Below are positions 18,865-27,755 of a DNA stretch of 53,277 nucleotides, piece after piece (within the stretch, counting starts at the first letter, position 1; each line of letters opens with the position of its first letter). Under the pieces are notes generated by a model, which saw only the letters and a program-made list of their open reading frames with translations, had not been told where the DNA came from and ran no database searches. The position numbers and the translations under genes were made by a program. The stretch covers positions 354,813-408,089 of the forward strand of contig NZ_LMUD01000016.1 of the NCBI RefSeq assembly GCF_009766095.1, read 5' to 3'. This DNA comes from Granulicella sp. S190. GTDB lineage: Bacteria; Acidobacteriota; Terriglobia; Terriglobales; Acidobacteriaceae.

Positions 18865-21800
18865 TTGAGTGAAATGCATCGTCAACGAGTAGTGCGGGCA
18901 GATGGCCGACCGGTGAATATCGTGCAGCGGCGCGCCCACCTCTCCTATTGTTTCAGCGGATGCTGCTGCGGCAGGACAGAACGCGGTTATGCCCAGGTCC
19001 CAGTCGAAACGTACAAGGAAGAGTGGACGCGCCGCAAGATGCGCAATACAGTCCATCTGACCAAGGCGGGATGTCTCGGGCCGTGCGTGCTATCGAATGT
19101 TGCGAGCCTGGTGTTTGACGGGCGGGCGGTGTGGTTTCATTCAGTCAACAGCCCCTGGCAGGTGATACAGATATTCGCGTATATCGATGCGATGCTGGAG
19201 GCGGATCGCTTTCTGCAGCCGCCTGAAGAGCTGCTGGAGTATGTCTTCAACTTCTACGACTGGGATGCGAGACCCGCAGCTCCGGCGTTGATTGCAGCCG
19301 AGAGCTTGCCTGCGAAGAAGATCCAGGGAATCGCTTTATTGACGCACGCCGACACGGATCTGGTGACCTTGCAGCATGCTCGCGCGCAACTGCCCGCAGA
19401 TATCGATGTGTTCCCCTACTCGCTGAATGGGCTGAGGAGCGAGGAGCAGATGACTGCATTGATGGAAGGAGCTTTGGCGCGTGCCCGCGTAGTTGTGCTG
19501 CGATTGCATGGGCCGCTGAAGTCAGTGGCGGGGTTTGCCCTCCTTCGCGCCATGTGCGTCACGCAGAACCGATCTCTGATCGTGGTGAGCGGTACGGGCG
19601 AGATGGATCCCGAGTTCCTGAGTGCGGGCACGGTCGATGCGGACGTAGTTGCGTCAGTGACGACTTATCTTCAGAGTGGCGGCACGCAAAATATCGCGGA
19701 GTGTTTAAAGTTTCTGTCCGATCGGCTGCTGCTTACCGGACACGGCTACGAGAAGCCTGCTGCTCCGGCTGAACATGGAATCTACATGCAGGATTTGGAG
19801 CATGCAGAGTATGAGGACTGGTTACAGCGCGCTGATTCAAAGAAACCGACCGCTGCTGTTCTCTTCTATCGTGCTCATCTTCTGAGCGGGAATACCGCGT
19901 TCGTTGACGCGCTTGCCGAGGCCTTGGAGTCTCGTGGGCTGAACGCGCTCTGCATCTTTACCTCAAGCATGAAGGCGCTCGAGGGTGGTTTCCCCGCAGT
20001 GCTACGCCTTGTGGAAGGCCGGGCCAACGTTATTGTGACCACGTTGTCTTTTGCGATGGGGGAGATCAATACCGGAGAGGTGACACTGGCCGGCGAAAAC
20101 ATTTCGGTGATGGAGCGATTGGGAGTTCCAGTGGTTCAGGCGATCTCCAGTGGGATGCCAAGAGGAAACTGGGAGGTGTCGCGGCGGGGATTGAATGCAC
20201 TGGAGACTGCGATCAACGTTGCGCTGCCGGAGTTTGACGGACGAATCATCTCGGTTCCTGTTTCGTTCAAGGAGCGAGGAAATGCTCAGAGTGGAGATCT
20301 CTACGTGCCGCATCATGAGCGCGTGGATCGTGTTGCTGGGATTGCGGCTCGGCTTGCGAAGCTGCAGACTCTGCCCAATGCTTACAAGCGGGTTGCTTTT
20401 GTTCTAACGAATTCGTCGACTAAAGCGGCACAGGTCGGAAACGCTGTTGGTCTTGATTCGCCAGCAAGTCTGCTAAATCTGCTGCGCGCCATGAAGGGGC
20501 GCCGGTATTCGATAGGGGCTTTGCCGGAGTCGGCTGATGATCTGATTCATGAGCTTCTATCGCGTGGAACCTATGACGAGGCCCATCCTCTCGATGAAGA
20601 GCGAGCACACCGTTACTCACGCGCGGTTTACCGGGGGCGGTTCGAACGCTTTCCCGAAGCACCACAGAAGCGAATGAAAGATATGTGGGGGCAACCGGGC
20701 GACCGTGGTTACACCCTGCGATCGTCTTCTCCGAAGATAGATAAAAAACTGATGAGTGAGGTGGCAACGAAGATTGCTTCGATGGACTTTGAGCCGTGGA
20801 GCGCGGAGAGCGATTATCTGTTTGCCGCGATGCATCTGGAGAACGCTTTGATTGCGATTCAGCCGCCGCGAGGCTATGGGCTCAATCCAGACGCTATCTA
20901 CCACACTCCAGATCTTCCGCCGACGCATCACTACACTGCGTTTTACCAATGGCTGGCGACGTCGGTCGAAGATGGGGGATGGGGTGCCGATGCGATCGTG
21001 CATGTTGGGAAGCACGGCACGCTGGAGTGGCTGCCTGGAAAATCTGTGGGACTATCTGGAGAGTGTTTTCCGGATCTGCTGTTGGAAGACATGCCGCTTA
21101 TTTATCCCTTCATCATTAATGATCCAGGAGAAGGGAGTCAGTCCAAGCGCAGAGGCCATGCGGTGATTGTGGATCACCTGACGCCTCCTATGACGAGCGC
21201 AGAGACTTATGGGCCGCTTGCGGCGCTCAATCAACTGGTGAATGAGTACTACGCGGTTGAGAAACTGGACCCGTCGAAGCTGCCTTTTATTCAACAGCAG
21301 ATATGGGAGTTGATTCAGGATGCAAACCTGAAGACGGATCTCGATCTGAAGAACATGCTGTCGCGCGATCATGGGGACCATAAACATGATTGGGAGGATG
21401 AGCTTACTCCGGAAGGAGTGCCGGGAACGCTGGCGGAGATGAGCGGCAGTGAGGTTGCGCACCTGATCGAAGACATCGATGGATATCTCTGCGAGCTAGG
21501 CATGGCCCAGATTCGTGACGGCTTGCACATTCTGGGAAATATGCCTCCATTGCCTGAGATGCTGCGCTCCATGACGCGCCTGGTGAATGTTGACTCGCCA
21601 AGCCTGTTGGACGCACTCGCTCGCAATCTCGGATTTGATTATCAAGAGCTTCTGAATGCGCCTGGGAAGAAATTTGATGAAGCGATTCTGCTTTTGGAGA
21701 CGATTTGCTACACCCACGCTGATGTGCTCGAGGTGCTTGATCGTGCGGCGTTGAGCCTTTATGCGAGGCTTGAAGAGCTTGGCTTCAGGGTTAGTTTGTT

Positions 21801-23226
21801 GGAGGATCTGCAGAACTCTCTTGTTGGCTCTGCTTCGAAGGAGGTGTCCGAGGCATTGACGTTTGCCTGCCAGCAGATTGTTCCAAATCTGGAGCGCGCC
21901 GGTGATGAGGTGGAGCATGTTCTCGATGCGCTCGAAGGCCGCTACATTCCTGCAGGCCCCGCTGGGGCGCCGACCCGAGGGATGGCACATATTCTTCCTA
22001 CAGGGCGAAACTTTTATGCGGTCGATCCGAGGGCGTTGCCATCGGAGGCTGCTTGGCGTGTAGGGCAACAACTTGCGCGCGAGGCAATTGAGCGATATCG
22101 CACGGAGGAGAAGCAGTATCCCGAAACCGTCGGATTGAGTGCGTGGGGCACCTCGCAGATGAGAACTCACGGAGACGATGTGAGTGAGGTGCTTGCGCTT
22201 TTAGGGGTGCAGCCGGTGTGGAATAAGCAGTCGCGGCGACCCGAGGGCATCACTCTGATTCCTCTCGAGAAGCTTGGGCGGCCGCGCATCGATGTCACAC
22301 TTCGAATCAGCGGGTTCTTTCGCGATGCGTTTCCTCACTTGATCGACATGATTGATGATGCTGTCGCGCTTGTCATCCAACAGGATGAACCGCTCGAGAT
22401 GAACTTTCCGAGGAAGCACTATCTGAGCGATCTAGAAAAGAATCGTGATCAAGGGGCAGAAGAGGCAGAAGCGTCCGCACGGTTCAGAATCTTTGGCGCG
22501 AAGCCCGGCACCTATGGCGCGGGTATTCAGGCTTTGATGGAGACCCAACACTGGAAGAGTGACGGAGATATCGCGCAGGTCTTTCTTGAATGGGGAGGAT
22601 ACGCCTATGGCAGAGATGCTAATGGAGTCGATGCGAGGGGAATCTTTGGGGAGCGACTGAAGAGTGTGCAGGTCGCGTTGCATAACCAGGATAATCGTGA
22701 GCACGACATCTTTGATTCGGACGATTACTTTCAGTTCCATGGGGGGATGGTGGCGACGATACGGGCTCTTACGGGGGTGCAGCCCAAAGCCTACTTTGGT
22801 GATAGCTCCCGGCCGGATGCTGTTCGCGTGCGCGATCTGCGTGAGGAGGCGTTACGCGTCTATCGCTCTCGTGTGATCAATCCGAAGTGGATCGAGAGTA
22901 TCAAGCGGCATGGCTACAAAGGTGGACTGGAGTTGACCTCGACTGTCGACTATATCTTTGGCTTTGATGCGACGGCGCATATCGCTCCGGATTTTGTCTA
23001 TGAAGGGCTGGCGCAGGAGTATGCGCTTGATGCCAATACTCAGGAGTTCCTGAAGCAATCCAATCCCTGGGCGTTGAATGCGATTGCTGAACGGCTGCTT
23101 GAAGCGAATGAGCGCGGGCTGTGGGAGGATCCGAAGCAGGAGACGCTCGAAGCGTTGCGCGGGGTTTTGCTCGAAAGTGAAAGTCTGTTGGAAGCTCGTG
23201 GTGAGGCTAGAAGGAGCGCGGTATGA
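18865..23226 (+). CDS. cobN: CobN-like cobaltochelatase large subunit with N-terminal [2Fe-2S] ferredoxin domain
   Basis: The 1453-residue protein is the tetrapyrrole-binding subunit of an ATP-dependent cobalt chelatase that inserts Co into hydrogenobyrinate diamide in aerobic B12 synthesis. Residues about 20-125 form an extra domain with Cys29, Cys33-35, Cys70 and Cys74 in YCFSGCCCGRTERGY and KAGCLGPCVLSN, typical of thioredoxin-like [2Fe-2S] ferredoxins. The rest is CobN/BchH-like, for example VGKHGTLEWLPGKSVGLSG, PFIINDPGEGSQSKRRGHA, RISGFFRDAFPHLIDM and the STVDYIFGFDATAHIAPDF stretch. Usual CobN is near 1250-1300 residues, so the domain explains the length. TTG 18865 is preferred (AGAGAGAG upstream); ATG 18874 is an alternative. 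Riboswitch control supports cobalt over magnesium. It overlaps the next gene by 4 bases. Confidence 0.88.
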   Translation: MSEMHRQRVVRADGRPVNIVQRRAHLSYCFSGCCCGRTERGYAQVPVETYKEEWTRRKMRNTVHLTKAGCLGPCVLSNVASLVFDGRAVWFHSVNSPWQVIQIFAYIDAMLEADRFLQPPEELLEYVFNFYDWDARPAAPALIAAESLPAKKIQGIALLTHADTDLVTLQHARAQLPADIDVFPYSLNGLRSEEQMTALMEGALARARVVVLRLHGPLKSVAGFALLRAMCVTQNRSLIVVSGTGEMDPEFLSAGTVDADVVASVTTYLQSGGTQNIAECLKFLSDRLLLTGHGYEKPAAPAEHGIYMQDLEHAEYEDWLQRADSKKPTAAVLFYRAHLLSGNTAFVDALAEALESRGLNALCIFTSSMKALEGGFPAVLRLVEGRANVIVTTLSFAMGEINTGEVTLAGENISVMERLGVPVVQAISSGMPRGNWEVSRRGLNALETAINVALPEFDGRIISVPVSFKERGNAQSGDLYVPHHERVDRVAGIAARLAKLQTLPNAYKRVAFVLTNSSTKAAQVGNAVGLDSPASLLNLLRAMKGRRYSIGALPESADDLIHELLSRGTYDEAHPLDEERAHRYSRAVYRGRFERFPEAPQKRMKDMWGQPGDRGYTLRSSSPKIDKKLMSEVATKIASMDFEPWSAESDYLFAAMHLENALIAIQPPRGYGLNPDAIYHTPDLPPTHHYTAFYQWLATSVEDGGWGADAIVHVGKHGTLEWLPGKSVGLSGECFPDLLLEDMPLIYPFIINDPGEGSQSKRRGHAVIVDHLTPPMTSAETYGPLAALNQLVNEYYAVEKLDPSKLPFIQQQIWELIQDANLKTDLDLKNMLSRDHGDHKHDWEDELTPEGVPGTLAEMSGSEVAHLIEDIDGYLCELGMAQIRDGLHILGNMPPLPEMLRSMTRLVNVDSPSLLDALARNLGFDYQELLNAPGKKFDEAILLLETICYTHADVLEVLDRAALSLYARLEELGFRVSLLEDLQNSLVGSASKEVSEALTFACQQIVPNLERAGDEVEHVLDALEGRYIPAGPAGAPTRGMAHILPTGRNFYAVDPRALPSEAAWRVGQQLAREAIERYRTEEKQYPETVGLSAWGTSQMRTHGDDVSEVLALLGVQPVWNKQSRRPEGITLIPLEKLGRPRIDVTLRISGFFRDAFPHLIDMIDDAVALVIQQDEPLEMNFPRKHYLSDLEKNRDQGAEEAEASARFRIFGAKPGTYGAGIQALMETQHWKSDGDIAQVFLEWGGYAYGRDANGVDARGIFGERLKSVQVALHNQDNREHDIFDSDDYFQFHGGMVATIRALTGVQPKAYFGDSSRPDAVRVRDLREEALRVYRSRVINPKWIESIKRHGYKGGLELTSTVDYIFGFDATAHIAPDFVYEGLAQEYALDANTQEFLKQSNPWALNAIAERLLEANERGLWEDPKQETLEALRGVLLESESLLEARGEARRSAV

Positions 23227-24938
23227 GTCGACCAGCTTATCCGTTTGCTGCCATCGTTGGTCAAGAGCAGTTGAAGATGGCGCTGCTGCTAGCGGCTGTG
23301 GACTGGCGGCTGGGAGTTCTTTTGCGTGGGGATAAGGGTGCCGGAAAGACTACGACCGCGCGAGCACTTGCCGAGTTGTTGCCGAAGCCGAGCCGCTTTA
23401 TCAATATGCCCATCGGAGTGACGGAAGATCGTCTCCTTGGGGGAATGGATCTAGGTAGTACGTTGAAGGGCGAGCCGGCGCTCAAGCCGGGATTGTTAGC
23501 AGAGGCCAATAACGGTGTTCTGTACGTCGATGAAGTTAATCTCTTGCCCGATCATCTTGCGGATGCGTTGCTGGACGCGGCTGCTACCGGCGTCTCGACT
23601 GTGGAGCGTGAGGGTTTTAGCTCCGTACAGGAAGCTCGCTTTGTGTTGATGGGAAGCATGAATCCTGAAGAAGGATCGCTGCGGCCACAGTTGCTGGATC
23701 GCTTTGCGCTTATGGTGGATATCACTGCCCCCGGCATCGTGACGGAGCGGCGGGAGGTGGTTGAGAGGCGTATGGCCTACGACACCGATGCCGCTGGTTT
23801 TGCCGCCAAGTGGACGGAGGAGCAGCAGTATCTGCGGTCGCGAGTTATCGCTGCCAGGGAGATGCTTCCGTCGGTGCAGTGTTCTACGGAGATGCTGGAC
23901 CTTATCAGCACGATCGTCTGTGAGCGTGCAGTCGTCTCCCTTCGAGCAGATCTGGCGATTGCTCGTGCCAGCTGTGCGCAAGCCGCACTCCTTGGTTGTA
24001 GAGAGGTCACAAAAGATCACGTTGATGCGGTGTTGGCGCTTGCGCTTGGTCATCGTGCGAGCCGGCCACCCCAGTCTCCCCGTTCTCAGCAGCAGACCTC
24101 TCCTCCTTCGCTGCCTGACTTGGCGAAGCGTGGGGAGAGCAAAGCGCCCGGGGAGGGGGGTGAGCAGCGATTCTCCGCAGTGTCCCTCAAGACGCCAGAG
24201 CTGCGTTGGACGGTTGAGGATGGTAGAAGCGGAGCGAACGAGGCGCGCAAAGGGCAGGCTCCGGGGCCAGTAGTCAGGAGCAGAAGGAGTGAGCAACCGA
24301 TGGAGTTGGACTCGCGTGCTTCCGTGCTGGAGGCGGTTGCGCGGACGGGTCAGCCGAGGCCGCGTCTTCAGGACCTGTATGAGAAGGTACGGGAGCCGCT
24401 GGTTGGGTCGCGGTACCTGTTCGTCGTGGACTCGAGCGGATCGCATGCTACGCGGGAGAGGATGCGGGCAGTCAAGGGGGCTGTGGCGGGTCTGATGGAG
24501 GGCTCATTGCGGCGGCGCGACGAGGTGGCGGTGATCGTATTCCGTGGCGAATCCGCCGAGATTCTAGTGGAGCCCACGAGCGATGTTGCTGCGGTCACGG
24601 CTGCCATGGAGTATCTGCCTACAGGCGGACGGACCCCGCTTGCTCATGCTCTTGAGCTGGCAAATCATCTGGTGACTCCTGAGACTCTTCTGTTGTTGAT
24701 CACCGATGGGCGGGCGAATGTTCCGGTTTACAGCGAGGATGCGTGGGGCGATGCGTTACAGGCTGCCAGGAGGATCTCCTGCGCGGCGCTGGTTGTCGAT
24801 ACGGAGTCGAGCGATAACGCGCTTGGAAGAGCTAAGGAGCTTGCCGAGGTAATGCAGGCTGAATGTATAAGCCTGGCGACTCTTGAGGCGGGGTATGACT
24901 TTCCTCTTCTGATCAGGAACGGCGCAAGACAGCCCTGA
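23223..24938 (+). CDS. Fused ChlI/ChlD-type AAA+ and VWA chelatase subunit
   Basis: This 571-residue protein supplies the motor and metal-delivery parts of the chelatase in one chain. Residues about 5-270 are the AAA+ ChlI-like part with Walker A GDKGAGKTT, the VTEDRLLGGMDL insert, Walker B GVLYVDEVNLL and sensor GSMNPEEGSLRPQLLDR. A Pro/Ser/Gly-rich linker follows (about 275-350). The C-terminal VWA domain has the MIDAS motif VVDSSGS, the GGRTPLAHAL Thr and LITDGRANVP Asp. The ATG overlaps the cobN stop (ATGA), so translation is coupled. Together they form a two-gene chelatase, with this fusion replacing CobS and CobT, as in several actinobacteria. Bacteriochlorophyll synthesis is an unlikely role, as no such genes are near. 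Confidence 0.88.
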   Translation: MSRPAYPFAAIVGQEQLKMALLLAAVDWRLGVLLRGDKGAGKTTTARALAELLPKPSRFINMPIGVTEDRLLGGMDLGSTLKGEPALKPGLLAEANNGVLYVDEVNLLPDHLADALLDAAATGVSTVEREGFSSVQEARFVLMGSMNPEEGSLRPQLLDRFALMVDITAPGIVTERREVVERRMAYDTDAAGFAAKWTEEQQYLRSRVIAAREMLPSVQCSTEMLDLISTIVCERAVVSLRADLAIARASCAQAALLGCREVTKDHVDAVLALALGHRASRPPQSPRSQQQTSPPSLPDLAKRGESKAPGEGGEQRFSAVSLKTPELRWTVEDGRSGANEARKGQAPGPVVRSRRSEQPMELDSRASVLEAVARTGQPRPRLQDLYEKVREPLVGSRYLFVVDSSGSHATRERMRAVKGAVAGLMEGSLRRRDEVAVIVFRGESAEILVEPTSDVAAVTAAMEYLPTGGRTPLAHALELANHLVTPETLLLLITDGRANVPVYSEDAWGDALQAARRISCAALVVDTESSDNALGRAKELAEVMQAECISLATLEAGYDFPLLIRNGARQP

Positions 24939-24986
24939 TTCCAGGCCTCGAATGCGGGCTAAGATCAGGGCTGTAGTGTTCCTTCT
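24929..24986. terminator. Probable terminator hairpin after the chelatase operon
   Basis: ACAGCCCTGAT at 24929-24939 pairs perfectly with ATCAGGGCTGT at 24964-24974 (11 bp, 24-base loop), followed by a T-rich tail (TTCCTTCTTTTA). The 5' arm includes the stop codon. It separates convergent genes. Confidence 0.6.
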
Positions 24987-25013
24987 TTTACAGATCCAGG
25001 AACATCTTGAATG

Positions 25014-26189
25014 CTAGTAGACGTCGCGCTGGTAGCGCTTCTGTTTTTTCATGCCTGCCAGATATTCGGCGGCGTGGTCGAGGGTGCCGTTGGAGCCCCT
25101 GGCGATGGCGTCGAGAAGGGCTGTCTCGACGTCCTTGGCCATGCGGGTGGCATCGCCGCAGACGTAGAAGTAGGCACCCCGCTCCAGCCACTCGTAGAGC
25201 TCTTTGGCGCGCTCCTGCATGCGGTCCTGAACGTAGATCTTACGGGCCTGGTCGCGGGAGAAGGCTGTGTCGAGACGGGTGAGTACCCCATCCTTATGCA
25301 TAGCCTGAAACTGGTCCTTGTAGAGGTAGTCCATGGCTTCGCGCTGCTCGCCGAAGAAGAGCCAGTTGTCGCCTTTTTGGCCGGTGGCTTGACGCTCTTC
25401 GAGGAAGGCGCGGAAGGGTGCGATCCCGGTGCCGGGGCCGATCATGATGACGGGCATGGTGGTGTCTTCCGGGAGGCGGAAGTTGTTGTTGGAGTGAAGG
25501 AAGATTGGCATCTTCGTGCCTTCGCCGGCGCGGTCGCCGAGATGTCCGGAGGCCACCCCCTGGCGGTCACGGCTGTGGGCCTCGTAGCGGACGACGCGGA
25601 CCGTGGTCTGGACGTTGTCGGGGTGCATGGCCTGACTGGAGGCGATGGAGTACATGCGGGGGGTGAGGCGCTGGAGGACGTTGAAGAGCTGCTGCGGCTC
25701 GGTGACTACTTTGGGGAAGTCGGTGGCGAGGTCGACGAACTCGCGTCCCCAGCAGTACTCCTCGGCGCGAGCCTTGTTGTCTGGTCCGACGAGGACCTTG
25801 AGGCCTTCGATGGTGGGAGCGAGCTTGGCGTACTGGCCTACGGAGCCACGGGAGAGCTTTCCGATGCCGAGACGGCTGCGGAGTGCCTCTTCGAGGCTGA
25901 TCTCGACCTTGTAGTGGTCGAGGACGCGCTCGCGGCCGGTGAAGTGGAGGGCTTCGAGGACCTCGGCTACGGCGATGGCGCGGTTTTCGGGGATGATTCC
26001 GACGGCGTCACCCGGGGTGTAGGTCATGCCCTCTTCGATGGTGAGCTCGACGTGGCGGGTCTCCTTCTCGGAGCCTTCGCCGGTGAGCAGGCGGTTGTAG
26101 GTCACGGTGGAGAAGTAGGGGTTGTTGCGGGTGTACTTGGACGCGTGTCCGGTCGTCTGCTGGTCTTTTTGATCTTCCACTTCGGTCAT
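25014..26189 (-). CDS. CysJ-like NADPH flavoprotein reductase lacking the flavodoxin domain
   Basis: The 391-residue protein matches the C-terminal two-thirds of sulfite reductase flavoprotein or P450 reductase: an FAD domain (TPGDAVGIIPEN, a helical connecting part, RMYSIASSQ for FAD, GVASGHLGD) and an NADPH domain (IGPGTGIAPFRAFLEER, NWLFFGEQR, YVCGDATRMAKDV). It ends in KRYQRDVY, the typical C-terminal Tyr region of CysJ. The FMN flavodoxin domain is missing, so it must pass electrons to a separate flavodoxin, ferredoxin or directly to a partner. No sulfite reductase hemoprotein gene is adjacent. It is convergent with the chelatase operon. A role with the ferredoxin-CobN next door is conceivable but unproven. 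Confidence 0.88.
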   Translation of the reverse strand: MTEVEDQKDQQTTGHASKYTRNNPYFSTVTYNRLLTGEGSEKETRHVELTIEEGMTYTPGDAVGIIPENRAIAVAEVLEALHFTGRERVLDHYKVEISLEEALRSRLGIGKLSRGSVGQYAKLAPTIEGLKVLVGPDNKARAEEYCWGREFVDLATDFPKVVTEPQQLFNVLQRLTPRMYSIASSQAMHPDNVQTTVRVVRYEAHSRDRQGVASGHLGDRAGEGTKMPIFLHSNNNFRLPEDTTMPVIMIGPGTGIAPFRAFLEERQATGQKGDNWLFFGEQREAMDYLYKDQFQAMHKDGVLTRLDTAFSRDQARKIYVQDRMQERAKELYEWLERGAYFYVCGDATRMAKDVETALLDAIARGSNGTLDHAAEYLAGMKKQKRYQRDVY

Positions 26190-26419
26190 TTTTCTATGGT
26201 AAAACGCATCGGCTCAAAATGGAGTGAGTTTGGGCGAAAAGTGGCGCCGGGGGAGTTCTTTTTGCGGGCAATCGGTGGCGATTGGCTGCAGTTCTGTGGT
26301 GGAGATGTGGTGCTTTGCCGCACGGTTTTTGAGTGCAAGCTCCCTCCCCCCTCCCCCCTGCCGGGTATTTTGGGGCTAAGCCTCTTATTTCTATGGGTTT
26401 AGGGGTGGGGTGCGTCTGT

Positions 26420-26474
26420 AAAATATTGATTGCAGATGATTTGTGCGCAAAATACTTGTTTTGTGTGATTTGTG
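26420..26474. repeat. Imperfect 26-bp tandem duplication
   Basis: Two 26-bp units at 26420-26445 and 26449-26474 share AAAATA at the start and GATTTGTG at the end (18 of 26 positions identical). It has the look of a dispersed intergenic element seen near genes in related genomes, but I cannot confirm other copies. Confidence 0.5.
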
Positions 26475-26498
26475 GCTGTTTGGGTTTTGTGAGGGAAG

Positions 26499-26536
26499 GT
26501 TTCCCCTGGATTCCATTGTTTCCCCTGGATTCCATT
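26499..26536. repeat. Exact 19-bp tandem duplication
   Basis: GTTTCCCCTGGATTCCATT occurs twice in direct succession at 26499-26517 and 26518-26536 with no mismatch. Confidence 0.9.
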
Positions 26537-26666
26537 ATAGAAGGGCTGGGGGAACTGATGCGCCCTGCTTATTCCTTTTAGAATGAGGTGCTTATTGGGG
26601 TTTGGGCCTTGACAGCCTGGATTTCGGGCAGTGTTGGTTTTGTGATTAGTGTGAGGATTGGACCGT

Positions 26667-26990
26667 GATCCCTACGGGATGATGACCGAGTGGGCATGCA
26701 ACGGGAATACTAAAGAAAGACAAAGACAACCGCAGATCCCTCCGGGATGACAACCAAAAGGACAAGCAACTGCCAGGCAACCAAAGGACAAGCAACTGCA
26801 AGGGCAACTGCAACAGCAACGGCAACCGCAGATCCCTACGGGATGACAGCCAAAAAGGACAGGCAACTGCAAGGGCAACTGCAACAGCAACAGCAACGGC
26901 AACCGCAACCGCAACGCAACCGCCACGGCGAGTCCAACTACAATCGCAGGTCCCCTTCGGGGATGACAACCAAAAGGACAAGCAACGGCA
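26667..26990. repeat. Tandem palindromic repeat block with CAA/CNG spacers
   Basis: Four units begin with a short palindrome, GATCCCTACGGGATGA or close variants, at 26667, 26735, 26831 and 26949. Three continue with ACAnCCAAAA-type sequence, AAGGACA and then a run of CAA/CTG/CAG/CGG triplets ending in ACCGCA. Spacing between units is 68, 96 and 118 bp. The 26949 copy has changed both arms together (GGTCCCC/GGGGATGAC), which suggests the hairpin is maintained. Confidence 0.85.
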
Positions 26991-27037
26991 GTGGCGGCAG
27001 AGGCAGCTGAGCTGTTGCTGGCCGGCTGCAGTGACGT

Positions 27038-27667
27038 TTAGTGAAGCGGGGTGGGGGCGACTAAGGCGAGGATTGGGGAGATCAGGGTGACTACGGTTTC
27101 GACGATTTCGCTGGAGGGGCGGCGGTTGGGGGTTTGAGCCCACTCTTTGGCGGCGCCGTAGATGGCCCAGCTGGCGGTAGTGGCGATCATCCGGGGGGAG
27201 ATGGGGGCAGGAGAGGAGGGGTGATTCGCGAGGCCATCAAGGAGCATGCGGCGGACTACGGCGATGATGGCTGACTCCGTGTGAGGCTCCATCTGGCCGG
27301 CTTTCGTGGAGCAGGGGGGCTCTGAGAACGCGATGAAGTCGCATACGCCGAGGACGATGGCCTTGAGCGCGGAGGTGCAGGTGCCGTTGAAGGTGACGCC
27401 ACGCTCGGCGAGGAGATGGTTGAAGCGGGTGCCAATGGTGCACTCGAGCAGGGCGAACTTGTCGGGGTAGTGGTCGTAGAAGGTGGCGCGGTTTATGGTG
27501 GCAGACTCGGCGATGTCCTGGACGGAGATGGCGTCGAACTCTTTCTCTTTCATGAGCTTGACGAGGGCTTGCTGGAGGAGGTTGCGAGTTCGCAGGATAC
27601 GCGGGTCTACCGACTTCTCCGGGAGGAACTCCGGGATTTCGGCCAGGTTGGCTGCGGACTCTGACAT
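27038..27667 (-). CDS. TetR-family transcriptional repressor
   Basis: The 209-residue protein has an N-terminal TetR helix-turn-helix (RTRNLLQQALVKLMKEKEF, then SVQDIAESATINRATFYDHYPDKFALLE) and a variable ligand domain. The start MSESAANLAE at 27667 is preferred, with GGAG upstream; the frame continues to an ATG at 27724, but that extension would lie across an operator-like palindrome. It is divergent from an azoreductase-like gene, and two related palindromic sites lie in the spacer, so it very probably represses the neighbour and itself. The ligand is likely a quinone, azo or electrophilic compound, inferred from the target only. Confidence 0.9.
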   Translation of the reverse strand: MSESAANLAEIPEFLPEKSVDPRILRTRNLLQQALVKLMKEKEFDAISVQDIAESATINRATFYDHYPDKFALLECTIGTRFNHLLAERGVTFNGTCTSALKAIVLGVCDFIAFSEPPCSTKAGQMEPHTESAIIAVVRRMLLDGLANHPSSPAPISPRMIATTASWAIYGAAKEWAQTPNRRPSSEIVETVVTLISPILALVAPTPLH

Positions 27668-27713
27668 GACAGGTGGCTCCACTTTACTAGAGATTGGATG
27701 AGATCTTCGATCT

Positions 27714-27731
27714 AAACGACGCATGTCGTAT
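27714..27731. promoter_or_regulatory. Candidate TetR operator, site 1
   Basis: AAACGACGCATGTCGTAT is a partial palindrome (inner arms ACGAC and GTCGT) just upstream of the TetR start. It matches site 2 at 14 of 18 positions. Confidence 0.6.
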
Positions 27732-27755
27732 TTTATGAATCGACAGTAGTGGTTT

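Larger units (their letters stand above)
26190..27037. other. 848-bp repeat-rich intergenic region
   Basis: The upstream side holds the promoter of the CysJ-like gene. A pyrimidine-rich block (26340-26360), an imperfect tandem at 26420-26474, an exact 19-bp tandem at 26499-26536 and a long palindrome/CAA-type repeat block at 26667-26990 follow. ORFs here translate to repetitive peptides and are not believable. Confidence 0.7.

Noticed and set aside
25011..26402. 463-codon ORF on the plus strand opposite the CysJ-like gene
   Set aside because: Antisense to a clear FAD/NADPH reductase; composition is that of reverse-strand translation.
26667..26990. Possible CRISPR array
   Set aside because: The repeated palindrome is too short, spacing is irregular (68-118 bp), and the spacers are themselves repetitive; no cas genes are near.
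26646..27143. ORFs translating to repetitive Leu/Val/Ala or Arg/Cys peptides
   Set aside because: They are translations of the CAA/CNG triplet and palindrome repeats, not genes.
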